Source of the DNA: an uncultured Carboxylicivirga sp.
GTDB taxonomy: Bacteria > Bacteroidota > Bacteroidia > Bacteroidales > Marinilabiliaceae
Direction of reading: 5' to 3'
Length of the DNA stretch: 64,000 nucleotides
Assembly (NCBI RefSeq): GCF_963668385.1
Contig: NZ_OY764327.1
Location: 5,960,724-6,024,723, forward strand
Part shown: one piece after another, positions 1 through 8,380 of the stretch
Position numbering within the stretch: position 1 is the stretch's first letter
Layout of the letters: every line of letters begins with the position of its first letter
Program-made: the position numbers and the translations under genes
The notes under the pieces: model-generated
Told to the model about the DNA's origin: nothing
The model's input: the letters and a program-made list of their open reading frames with translations, nothing else
The model's database searches: none

Positions 1-547
1 AAACCTCTTTAGTTTGAGGCCACATATTTTCGTCGGCAAAAAATGTACAAACTCCAGCTTTTGCCTGCTTACGGCTTCGTGAGTTAAAAAGCATTATCAT
101 TGCTTCGGCTGCAGCTGTTGCTTCATCAAGCAATGATGCATTCGCAATTTCCATACCTGTGATTTCAGTTACAACCGTCTGAAAATTCAATAATGCCTCT
201 AATCGTCCTTGTGAAATCTCAGCCTGATATGGAGTATAAGAGGTGTACCACACCGGGTTTTCAAGCACATTACGTAAGATTACAGCTGGTGTAATTACAT
301 CGTAATATCCCATACCGATATATGTGTTGTATACCTTGTTTAATTTTGCAATATCATGTATCTTCCTAAAATACTGACGTTCTGTTAACCCTTCCGATAT
401 ATTTAGTGGTTCTTCTAACCTAATGGAAGCAGGTATAGTTTGATTGATTAATTCATCGACTGATGAAACGCCAATACGATCGAGCATTGTACTAATCTCG
501 TAATCTCTTGGACCAATGTGACGCGAGACAAACTTATCAGTTGCCAT
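1..547 (-). CDS. gcvP: Glycine dehydrogenase (decarboxylating), P protein, N-terminal part
   Basis: Partial gene: the start codon is at 547 and the coding frame runs off the left edge, giving about 182 N-terminal residues. The reading begins MATDKFVSRHIGPRD, the typical opening of the glycine cleavage P protein, followed by IGMGYYD and NPVWYTSYTPYQAEISQGR, which are characteristic of the family. The protein is PLP-dependent; it decarboxylates glycine and passes the aminomethyl group to the H-protein lipoyl arm. The PLP lysine lies in the missing C-terminal half. Whether this is the full-length bacterial GcvP or the GcvPA subunit cannot be decided from the fragment, though the opening matches the full-length type. 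No gcvT or gcvH is visible next to it. Confidence 0.93.
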   Translation of the reverse strand, partial: MATDKFVSRHIGPRDYEISTMLDRIGVSSVDELINQTIPASIRLEEPLNISEGLTERQYFRKIHDIAKLNKVYNTYIGMGYYDVITPAVILRNVLENPVWYTSYTPYQAEISQGRLEALLNFQTVVTEITGMEIANASLLDEATAAAEAMIMLFNSRSRKQAKAGVCTFFADENMWPQTKEV

Positions 548-616
548 AGTTAAATTTTTATATCAATTTGGTGTTACTTCCTAAACAATTCATGATTCAA
601 ATAGAAGAAGAAATTT

Positions 617-655
617 GGTAAAATTCAATGACTTTTACCACCTTCAAGGGAGGTT
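617..655 (-). other. Two small hairpins in the gcvP 5' leader region
   Basis: The 294-bp gap 548-841 has no gene. It holds a near-palindrome GGTAAAA-N9-TTTTACC at 617-639 and an adjoining imperfect hairpin (ACCACC / GGGAGGT) at about 637-655. Both lie 70-110 bp upstream of gcvP on its coding strand and could be part of a structured leader. The conserved core of a glycine riboswitch is not recognisable here. Function unknown. Confidence 0.3.
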
Positions 656-841
656 TTTAAAATATTATACTATTAATCTACCATTAGTGTATAAAAACAC
701 TACCCTTTCTCTATTTTTTACTATCTCACAAAATACTTTCTTCTATAAAGATGAATCCGGTTCTTTTTGTTTGTAAAAACATCCAAAATTTTAAATACAA
801 ACTACTTGATGGGCTAGGTCACAATAATCACTATTTCTGTT

Positions 842-1486
842 TTATGAAACCAAAAATGGATTACTCATTTTTTCCCGTCCAACGGTTGTTGATGGACCAT
901 GACCAGGAAATAACTGGACATCATCATCCAATGTAAGAATTTTATCCTTTAAATTGGTAACAAGCGTATCGAAATCACCACCTGGCAGATCTGTACGACC
1001 AATGCTGCCCTGAAAAATAGAGTCACCCACAATGGCTATTTTATCCTCTTTACTGTAAAAGATAATTCCTCCCATTGAATGCCCCGGAACGTGAATAACT
1101 TCCAACGATGAATTTCCGAATTTAACTATATCTCCTTCGTTTAAATAATTAGATATAGACGGTGGATTTTGATCAACCTCAACCCCAAACTGTGCTGCAT
1201 AACTCACTGTTTGATCAATTAAAAATTCATCGCCTTTATGTGCTTCCATTTCCAAGTTGTATGTCTCAGCAATAAAAGTGGAGCCAAAAACATGATCGAG
1301 ATGTAAATGCGTTTGGAGCAACTTCACCGGTTTATAGCCATTGGTTTCGATAAATTCAGCAATAGAATTACGCTCAGCAGGAGATAAACAACCCGGATCG
1401 ATAATTGCACACTCTTTTGTCTCGTCTGAAAGAATATATGTATTTTCCTGCCACATATTAATTGGCAGCACGTCAATTTTAATCAT
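842..1486 (-). CDS. MBL-fold metallo-hydrolase (glyoxalase II-like)
   Basis: 214 residues when started at 1486 (MIKIDVLPINMW), where the conserved fold begins; an upstream in-frame ATG would add 17 residues that overlap the end of the pcm gene and look non-homologous. The metal-binding motif THLHLDH is at residues 59-65 (His60, His62, Asp64, His65), followed by the second-half signatures VPGHSMGG, GDSIFQGSIGRTDLPGGD and FPGHGPST typical of the YcbL/GloB-like branch. Such proteins bind one or two Zn/Fe ions and hydrolyse thioesters such as S-lactoylglutathione or related substrates. The true substrate cannot be read from sequence. The gene sits 11 bp downstream of pcm on the same strand and is probably co-transcribed. 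Confidence 0.85.
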   Translation of the reverse strand: MIKIDVLPINMWQENTYILSDETKECAIIDPGCLSPAERNSIAEFIETNGYKPVKLLQTHLHLDHVFGSTFIAETYNLEMEAHKGDEFLIDQTVSYAAQFGVEVDQNPPSISNYLNEGDIVKFGNSSLEVIHVPGHSMGGIIFYSKEDKIAIVGDSIFQGSIGRTDLPGGDFDTLVTNLKDKILTLDDDVQLFPGHGPSTTVGREKMSNPFLVS

Positions 1487-1497
1487 CTGTATAATAT

Positions 1498-2145
1498 TTA
1501 ATTTACGGTTCCTTTTAACATAGGTACAAAAGCACATTCTCCTATTTGCTCTTGCTCAAAATCATCCTCCCCCAAACGCGTAATACGTGTCATCATTTGT
1601 TTTTGATCTCCAATAGGAATTACCATCACTCCACCTATTTTCATTTGTAATAATAACTTATCGGGTATAAATGGTGCTCCAGCTGTAATTATTACTTTAT
1701 CGAACGGAGCAAAAGATGGTAAACCTTCATATCCATCTCCCAGAAAAAAACGTCCACTGTACCCCATTTGTTTTAATAATTTGGTTGAACGTGTATATAA
1801 TTCCTTTTGTCTTTCGATGGAATACAAACTTACTCCCATTTGAATTAACACCGCTGCCTGATAACCCGATCCAGTTCCTACTTCCAACACTTTTTCGCCT
1901 GGTGTAATATTTAATAATTGAGATTGCAAAGCTACAGTATAAGGTTGCGAAATCGTTTGTCCGGCCGCAATTGGGAAGGCCTTGTCCTGATAAGCAAATG
2001 AAACAAAGCTACTTTCCAAAAACAAATGACGGGGAACCATACCAATGGCTTCCAACACATTTCTATCTGTAATATTTTTTCGTATTAATTCCTGCACCAA
2101 ACGCTGGCGCATTCCTTTATGTCTGAAAGAATCCAACATTTCCAT
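1498..2145 (-). CDS. pcm: Protein-L-isoaspartate O-methyltransferase
   Basis: About 215 residues from the ATG at 2145 (MEMLDSFRHKGMRQRLV); the longer frame opens with TTG. The protein carries the PCMT signature FPIAAGQTISQPYTVA and the SAM-binding motif I VLEVGTGSGYQAAVL, followed by DKVIITAGAPFIP. The enzyme methylates isoaspartyl residues in damaged proteins so that they can be repaired, using S-adenosylmethionine in the cytoplasm. Length agrees with the family (about 210 residues). It lies upstream of the MBL-fold gene on the minus strand and diverges from the sugar transferase at 2212 across a short AT-rich gap. Confidence 0.93.
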   Translation of the reverse strand: MEMLDSFRHKGMRQRLVQELIRKNITDRNVLEAIGMVPRHLFLESSFVSFAYQDKAFPIAAGQTISQPYTVALQSQLLNITPGEKVLEVGTGSGYQAAVLIQMGVSLYSIERQKELYTRSTKLLKQMGYSGRFFLGDGYEGLPSFAPFDKVIITAGAPFIPDKLLLQMKIGGVMVIPIGDQKQMMTRITRLGEDDFEQEQIGECAFVPMLKGTVN

Positions 2146-2211
2146 ATGAAGCAAAAATAGTTTTTTTTGCCTTCTTAAAAATATTTTCGAATAACATTCG
2201 TTAACGTTTTT

Positions 2212-3633
2212 ATGGGGGTTATGTCTAACATATCAAAAAAATCAATCAACCTGTATTTTCTGCTCAATGATATCATTGTTATCATTGTGTCAGCCTCCTA
2301 TTCTGTATCCATTTTAAAAGCAGATTTACCTTCTTTTTCAACGCAATTCGCCCTTAAAATACAATCATTGCTTAACCAAACAATGGTAACTTTTCTTTTA
2401 GCGGTATATATTCTCTTCATATTGTTTCTAACAGGGTTATACCGTAATAGAATCAACCTGTCCATAACCAGTCATCTATCAAAAACATTTAGTGGCTTAG
2501 TAATCGCCTTTTCGAGTTTATTCATCTATTTCTATGGCTTATTTAATCTTTTTTCGTTAGCCAATGTATGGAATACCTACTTAATGCTTATTGCAGTTAC
2601 GTTTTTAAGCATTAATATCCCACATATTTTAATTATTATAATTCTTCGTATGTTAATGCACAAGGGCAATTGGGGAATTAAAACCATCTTAATCGGATCA
2701 AATGGCATATTGTCGCAGGCATACGAAGAACTAAGCCAGTTGGGTAAACTAAGTGGGAATAACATTACCGATGTTATTAGAATAGATGATATACCACCAA
2801 AAGGAAGCAATGTAGCTCTGAGTTACACTGAAGCTGAGAATTTATTAAAAAAACATCAGCCTGATGAAATTATCATTGCGGTACCTTCAGCAAAAGAAAA
2901 GCTAATCACCAACCTAATTACTATAGCAAAAATGCGGGATATTTCCATTAAGCTCATTCCTGATGCTCAATCGATAGTTAAAGGATTCGCTCAAATTAAT
3001 GCTTTAATTGCCCCTCCTTTTGTTGCGGTTACAAAAAAAGAGATGGCTGTTTGGCAAGAATTCATAAAAAGGTTGATTGATTTATTTATTTCTATGGTTG
3101 GATTAGTTATTCTTTTGCTATTCTTTCCTTATCTGGCGTGGCGCATCAAAAAAGATTCAGATGGTCCTATTTTCTATACTCAGGAACGAATTGGTAAAAA
3201 TGGCAAACCATTTAAGATTATTAAATTCAGAACAATGATTGTTAATGCTGAAAAAGAAGGACCAGCATTATCATCGACGAATGATAACAGAATTACACGA
3301 TTTGGTCGTTTTTTACGACGTTGGAGAATTGATGAAACACCTCAGTTTATTAATGTTATTATCGGTAACATGTCAATTGTTGGTCCTCGTCCGGAAAGAG
3401 CTTTTTATATCAACGAAATATCGAAAAGAGTACCTCATTACAGTGAAATTCTTCAATGTCGCCCAGGAATTACTTCTCTTGGAATGGTAAAATACGGGTA
3501 TGCCGAGAACATTGATCAAATGATTCAACGCTTAAATTATGATACCCTCTATTTAAATAATATCTCTTTACTGGTTGATTTAAGAATTTTGCTTTATACC
3601 TTAAAAACTTTAGTAAGTGGTGAAGGAAAATAA
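2212..3633 (+). CDS. Polyprenyl-phosphate sugar (glycosyl-1-phosphate) transferase, WbaP/WcaJ type
   Basis: 473 residues. The N-terminal part has four to five hydrophobic segments (about 12-130), then a Rossmann-like CoA-binding region around 150-260, then the bacterial sugar transferase domain from about residue 286 (KRLIDLFISMVGLVI). The signatures are FYTQERIGKNGKPFKIIKFRTM, the RWRIDETPQ segment and IVGPRPER near residue 392. These enzymes transfer a sugar-1-phosphate from a UDP-sugar to undecaprenyl phosphate at the inner membrane, the first step of exopolysaccharide or capsule subunit assembly. The sugar specificity is unknown. It stands alone here, without glycosyltransferase or Wzx/Wzy neighbours, which is unusual for a priming enzyme. 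The start may be 2212 or the next ATG at 2221. Confidence 0.9.
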   Translation: MGVMSNISKKSINLYFLLNDIIVIIVSASYSVSILKADLPSFSTQFALKIQSLLNQTMVTFLLAVYILFILFLTGLYRNRINLSITSHLSKTFSGLVIAFSSLFIYFYGLFNLFSLANVWNTYLMLIAVTFLSINIPHILIIIILRMLMHKGNWGIKTILIGSNGILSQAYEELSQLGKLSGNNITDVIRIDDIPPKGSNVALSYTEAENLLKKHQPDEIIIAVPSAKEKLITNLITIAKMRDISIKLIPDAQSIVKGFAQINALIAPPFVAVTKKEMAVWQEFIKRLIDLFISMVGLVILLLFFPYLAWRIKKDSDGPIFYTQERIGKNGKPFKIIKFRTMIVNAEKEGPALSSTNDNRITRFGRFLRRWRIDETPQFINVIIGNMSIVGPRPERAFYINEISKRVPHYSEILQCRPGITSLGMVKYGYAENIDQMIQRLNYDTLYLNNISLLVDLRILLYTLKTLVSGEGK

Positions 3634-3634
3634 A

Positions 3635-3661
3635 AAAGGTGAATCGAAATGACTCACCTTT
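3635..3661. terminator. Bidirectional hairpin between convergent genes
   Basis: AAAGGTGA (3635-3642) and TCACCTTT (3654-3661) form a perfect 8-bp stem with an 11-nt loop. It lies between the stop codons of the plus-strand sugar transferase and the minus-strand GH13 gene, so it can serve both. Confidence 0.65.
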
Positions 3662-3667
3662 CACTAT

Positions 3668-6448
3668 TTAGTATTTAACTACTTTAGAATATCTTGTTTG
3701 ATCTCCATTTGACAGTTTTATCAGATAATGACCTTTGGGTAAATGTCCCAGATTAACTGAAAATTGATCCTGCTGAAATATCTTTTTTTCGACACATGCT
3801 CCGGTTAAAGCATATACTTCCACCACTTTTTCATCTTTTAAATCAGTATCTATTTGTAAGGTATTAGTAAATGGATTTGGATAGCAGAGGAATCGAGAAG
3901 AAGTCATTACTTTTTCATCTTCAATGCCTGTATTTGTATCAAAACTGGTTAGCTTTTTTTGACTAAAGATTACATAATCGCCCGGTTGAAATGTAAATGA
4001 CACATTTACATCGTCCACCTGAATACTGTCACCAGTAATGTTATTGTACCATTTTCCGGTAGTACTAAAATCAGGGCTAGCCGTTTGTCGTGTTAAACCA
4101 AAGTTAGCAACAACACGCACATCGGATCCTGACATATTCAAAGCTATTTTCTTAACAGAACCATCAACATCCATTGTAAAATCGGTTGTATTAAACACTT
4201 CTTCTCCGGTTTTAATCTCGATCATTCGTTTAAACACATTAAATAACTGCTCTCGATTTTCGTTTTGTTGATATTCCCATACAGGGGGCTTTTGAGCTAA
4301 ACGGCAACCATCACTAATGGTACCATCAGTACATCTGTTAATGCTTAAATCGAAGCCCAACTCGCCAAACTGCCAAACCATTTTTGGTCCAGGCGTACTA
4401 AAGAATACTACCGCAGCAGCTTCCATTCTACTTAATGCAGTTACCTCATCCGTTGTTTTATAATCGCCTTCAGAAGCACCATACAATTTGTTTTTATACA
4501 TTAATCGTTCTTCATCATGACTCTCCATATAATTAACCACATGAGGAGCATCCCAACCTCTTTCACGATATGATGTCCAACTCAGATCAGAAGCATATCC
4601 CATCGTTGCTTCATTATAATCATGATTAGCATTACCCCATAGCATAATACCATAGTCGGCTAATACTGTTTCTTCATCATTATCTGATAAATGCTCAAAA
4701 ATAACATAGGCATCCGATTTACGTTTCCAGATTTCACTGGTCATTCTTTCCAAAATATCAATTCGGCTTTGATCATAAGGACTTGCCCAACTACTTTCAT
4801 CATATTCAGTATTGGTAAAACCTTTGGTAAAATCGAAGCGGAAACCGTCAATTTTATATTCATTCATCCAATATGAACAGATGCTATCAACCAAGGCCTG
4901 AGTTTCGGCACTCTCGTGATTAAAATCATACCCCCATTGAGCATCCGGATTTTTCATATTATGATTTACATTGTACCAAGGGTTTTGAGCCGTTGGTTTT
5001 TCGCCATCGAAATACATTTGTACAAATGGAGACTGCCCAAACGAATGATTGAGCACCATATCCATTATTACAGCAATTCCATTTCTATGGCATTCATTGA
5101 TAAATGATTTATAATCATTTATAGTTCCGTATGCTTTATCGGCTGCAAAATAAAACGAAGGATTATAGCCCCAACTATCGTTTCCTTCAAATTCGTTAAA
5201 AGGCATTAACTCAATAGCATTAATCCCCAATCGTTTAAGATAGCTCAATGTATCAGCTACTGTTTTGATATCCTGATTTGCGGTAAAGTCGCGAATCAAC
5301 AACTCATATATAACCAATGCTTGTTTATCAGGAGCAACAAAGTCTGCATTATCCCAGGTAAAAGTATTTTCCGAAGTTGAGAATACACTAACAATACCAT
5401 CGGTTTTATTGGTTGGGTAAGGTTTTAAATCGGGATAAATGTCAGAACTGATATATTGATCGTTCCATGGATCAAGTATTTTATTAGTATAAGGATCGGC
5501 AATCTTTAAATCATCATCCATCCAATACTGATATGCATATTCGGTGTTAGGCTCTAAATTAGTCAATGTTAACCAAAAATAATCACCATCTTTTTTCATC
5601 AAGTAATCACTTTTAGGTGTCCAATCATTAAAATCGCCCATCAAATAAACAAACTCTTTATATGGCGCATAAATAAGGGCTGTAACCGAATAATTATCGA
5701 TACGATTAATACCTCTGCGAAGACCTTCAGGTCTTGTCTCTTCAACCGGAAGTCCTCGCGTATAAAAAGTAATACTCTCTTCAACCGTTTGATCACCCGA
5801 TGTTGCTACTGCTTTAATATCATACTGATCTTCAGATACTCCTTGAATGATATAGTTAATGCTATTTGAAGAGGTTGATTCAACTTCAACATCGTTAACA
5901 TAAAGCGTTAACTGATCGCTCAATATAGAATTGATTTTAACTGTTACATCATCACCAACAGGTACCAGAGTTTTATCTTGTGGCGATTCTATCGAAACGG
6001 CTAATTCTTCGTCGGACACTGATACGAAAATATCATTACCACCCGTATCTTTTCCTTCCTGTGAACCATCAGCACTACGAAAAACAAACGCCATTTTTTG
6101 AATCGTTTCTCCATCAGGCACTCCATAGAATTCTCTTATGGAAGGTGAAAGAGTTAATGTATAGACATTTTCTGATACCTTAGTCAGTTTGCAAGCATCA
6201 ATATTTTCACTCCATTCGGCTTTCACATATTTCCAATCTCCATCACCAGTACTCTGGTCGGTAATTACACCTGTATGCGCATAAATATCACCCGTAAAAT
6301 CAGCTAAACCGCCCGTTCCTCTATCTGCATAAAAAGTTATTGTAACCTCATCTCCTTCTACCGGAATTGCCGGATCGGAAGTTACCACCTGCGCCATCAT
6401 CAGCTGCGTCCAAACAACTAATAATCCTAAAATGTAAATCTTCTTCAT
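3668..6448 (-). CDS. Secreted GH13 alpha-amylase with starch-binding N-domains and type IX secretion C-domain
   Basis: 926 residues. Order of parts: signal peptide (1-19), a beta-rich CBM-like domain (about 25-145), a second E-set domain (150-230), a CBM48-like domain around 245-345 (YLMGDFNDWTP), the GH13 barrel (about 375-770), and a C-terminal sorting domain of type A (about 850-926, CYPNPFTNTLQI to the end). All GH13 catalytic signatures are present: DMVLNH at 463-468, GFRFDF with nucleophile Asp539, acid/base Glu585 (IFEHLS), and HD at 644-645. The C-terminal domain indicates export by the type IX system to the cell surface or medium, where the enzyme would cut starch-like alpha-glucan. 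Its start overlaps the stop of the upstream GH13 gene by 4 bp (ATGA), so translation is probably coupled. Confidence 0.93.
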   Translation of the reverse strand: MKKIYILGLLVVWTQLMMAQVVTSDPAIPVEGDEVTITFYADRGTGGLADFTGDIYAHTGVITDQSTGDGDWKYVKAEWSENIDACKLTKVSENVYTLTLSPSIREFYGVPDGETIQKMAFVFRSADGSQEGKDTGGNDIFVSVSDEELAVSIESPQDKTLVPVGDDVTVKINSILSDQLTLYVNDVEVESTSSNSINYIIQGVSEDQYDIKAVATSGDQTVEESITFYTRGLPVEETRPEGLRRGINRIDNYSVTALIYAPYKEFVYLMGDFNDWTPKSDYLMKKDGDYFWLTLTNLEPNTEYAYQYWMDDDLKIADPYTNKILDPWNDQYISSDIYPDLKPYPTNKTDGIVSVFSTSENTFTWDNADFVAPDKQALVIYELLIRDFTANQDIKTVADTLSYLKRLGINAIELMPFNEFEGNDSWGYNPSFYFAADKAYGTINDYKSFINECHRNGIAVIMDMVLNHSFGQSPFVQMYFDGEKPTAQNPWYNVNHNMKNPDAQWGYDFNHESAETQALVDSICSYWMNEYKIDGFRFDFTKGFTNTEYDESSWASPYDQSRIDILERMTSEIWKRKSDAYVIFEHLSDNDEETVLADYGIMLWGNANHDYNEATMGYASDLSWTSYRERGWDAPHVVNYMESHDEERLMYKNKLYGASEGDYKTTDEVTALSRMEAAAVVFFSTPGPKMVWQFGELGFDLSINRCTDGTISDGCRLAQKPPVWEYQQNENREQLFNVFKRMIEIKTGEEVFNTTDFTMDVDGSVKKIALNMSGSDVRVVANFGLTRQTASPDFSTTGKWYNNITGDSIQVDDVNVSFTFQPGDYVIFSQKKLTSFDTNTGIEDEKVMTSSRFLCYPNPFTNTLQIDTDLKDEKVVEVYALTGACVEKKIFQQDQFSVNLGHLPKGHYLIKLSNGDQTRYSKVVKY

Positions 6449-8319
6449 TTTATAAGCTTAAATGTTTTTTCATAATTTTGCTCTTTCATCCAAACCGATG
6501 CTCCTCTGGAAACTTTCCCAAACTGTAAAATCTGATTATTTGATCTTACTTTTTCTTCTGGATTCAAGACATTAATATACACCTCATCTTCATTATCTCT
6601 TTCAAATGAAGAAATGTTAATTGTAATATTTAACGAATCAGATTTTGAAAGCATCAGAAAAACACCTCCAAAATCATTCATTCCATTTCGATAAACTATA
6701 TATTGATTGCTATTTATAACAGTACTATCTATCATTGCGTCTCCTTGCAGAACAGATCTCACCTTCAACAATTTCTCAATCACATTAGGTAAGTTATCAT
6801 CAGCTTTAACCGTATCTATTTTTGTATTAAAATCGGTTTGAACAACAGGAAAAAGATGAGAATAAAAAATACAAGGCGTAGGTTGATGAAATAAAATATA
6901 GGCATACGCCATTTGCCAATCTTTTACAATCCACTTATCGTGCTCCTTACCTGTATCATGATTTTCAGCAAAAGTGATGATTCTATCTGCCGGCAACTGC
7001 GAAATAAGACCTGCATTAACCAACTGCGACATATCAAATTTTCCGGTTGAATCGTTACACATATCGGTTAAGAGTTTTTTTAGCGGAAAGTCAAATGATT
7101 GTACATTCGCTTTATTCTCCTGGTTGATTTCTTTATTCCACAAGCTAATCTGGTCAATAGAATATGTAAAAAACTCGGTAACACAGAAACCAGAATCCGG
7201 AATAACATTATTTGTCCAATCATGTACAAACTGAGGTGCTATTCCATTCACAAAATCCAAACGGGCACCATCATATTTTACCTCATTCATTAACCAATGC
7301 CCCCACGATGTCAATTGTTTTTGTACATTTTTGCTCTGATGATCAAAATCGTGACCAAACAACTTAGAATTAGCAACAATGCCTGCAGTATCCGGATAAT
7401 TCACTATGTAATCATCGGAATCAGAAGGATGAAAATCAGAATAATTCCAAGTCATTTTATTCGAAGCTGGCTTAATACCAGTGTATGAATACACTTCCCA
7501 ATTTAGTTCTTTACCACTTTCGTCAGTTATTGATGAAATAGTTAATCCGTTTGTTTGATCTCCCCAGTTCAGATTTTTATCCAATACTTCCAACTGAAGC
7601 CATAATTTCATTCGTGAATTTCGATTAATTTGATATTGAATTTGCACTTCTTTATCAACTAATCCTTCCCAATATCCATAGGGGTTGTTTTTTGATAAAA
7701 TGGGATGAAAAATTTTAGATGCATTATCCATCGACGGCTCATTCGAAACCTTTAATCGGTATCCATCCTTTATTCTCGTATTTACGGTATTTTTTAGAAA
7801 AATACTTAGTTTTTGATTGGCTTGCATTTCAACAACAAAACGCAATTCATTTACCGGGTAACCGGCTGTTTTTTTACTTCGCGTAAGAAGATAATTCTTT
7901 AAAATAGGATTCGCTTCCAGATCTTTATTCTGAAACGAATACATATGATTTAAAACAACATCGGCATACACCTCAATATTATGCTGATGAGCTTTATTGA
8001 CAAGTTGATTCAATTGCTGACGTGTTCCAAACCGGGTACTTATGGTTCCGTTCTGATTAATTTCCCCTAAATCATAATGGTCGTAGATTCCATAACCCAT
8101 ATCATAAATCCCCCAATTTCCTTTGGATGGAGGAGGCAACCAAACACCACTTATTCCAATACTTTCGACATAATCGAGTTGTGAATTAAGATGATTATAC
8201 CATATCCCTTCTTTTGCCTTATCATTAACTGGCACATCCCAATAAAAACCTTGAAGTATGACTTGAGAATGAAGCAACATATTCAGCATTAAAAAAGATA
8301 TTGATACAATTGTTCTCAT
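6445..8319 (-). CDS. Exported GH13 alpha-amylase with a large domain-B insert
   Basis: 624 residues with an N-terminal signal peptide (MRTIVSISFLMLNMLLHSQ) and no convincing lipobox. The barrel starts immediately (VILQGFYWDVP) in the style of bacterial alpha-amylases. Catalytic signatures: ADVVLNH (Asp120, His125), ARLDF with nucleophile Asp355, Glu382 in VTEFF as acid/base, and NHD at 453-455. Between regions I and II (about 130-300) lies an unusually long beta-rich insert that resembles a carbohydrate-binding module placed in domain B. All active-site residues are intact, so it should hydrolyse alpha-1,4-glucan, probably in the periplasm or at the outer membrane. It follows susE after a 61-bp gap holding a strong hairpin, and is translationally coupled to the next GH13 gene. 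Confidence 0.9.
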   Translation of the reverse strand: MRTIVSISFLMLNMLLHSQVILQGFYWDVPVNDKAKEGIWYNHLNSQLDYVESIGISGVWLPPPSKGNWGIYDMGYGIYDHYDLGEINQNGTISTRFGTRQQLNQLVNKAHQHNIEVYADVVLNHMYSFQNKDLEANPILKNYLLTRSKKTAGYPVNELRFVVEMQANQKLSIFLKNTVNTRIKDGYRLKVSNEPSMDNASKIFHPILSKNNPYGYWEGLVDKEVQIQYQINRNSRMKLWLQLEVLDKNLNWGDQTNGLTISSITDESGKELNWEVYSYTGIKPASNKMTWNYSDFHPSDSDDYIVNYPDTAGIVANSKLFGHDFDHQSKNVQKQLTSWGHWLMNEVKYDGARLDFVNGIAPQFVHDWTNNVIPDSGFCVTEFFTYSIDQISLWNKEINQENKANVQSFDFPLKKLLTDMCNDSTGKFDMSQLVNAGLISQLPADRIITFAENHDTGKEHDKWIVKDWQMAYAYILFHQPTPCIFYSHLFPVVQTDFNTKIDTVKADDNLPNVIEKLLKVRSVLQGDAMIDSTVINSNQYIVYRNGMNDFGGVFLMLSKSDSLNITINISSFERDNEDEVYINVLNPEEKVRSNNQILQFGKVSRGASVWMKEQNYEKTFKLIK

Positions 8320-8336
8320 TTATTATATGCAAGAAA

Positions 8337-8361
8337 AGGCTGTCCTGAAAAAGGACAGCCT
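8337..8361. terminator. Strong hairpin between susE and the amylase pair
   Basis: AGGCTGTCCT (8337-8346), a 5-nt loop, and AGGACAGCCT (8352-8361) form a perfect 10-bp stem in the 61-bp gap downstream of susE. On the minus strand it is followed by only a short T run (TTTTC), so it may be a leaky terminator or an mRNA-stabilising hairpin that sets a lower level for the two amylase genes than for susCDE. Confidence 0.6.
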
Positions 8362-8380
8362 CTAAAATACTTTACTTTAC

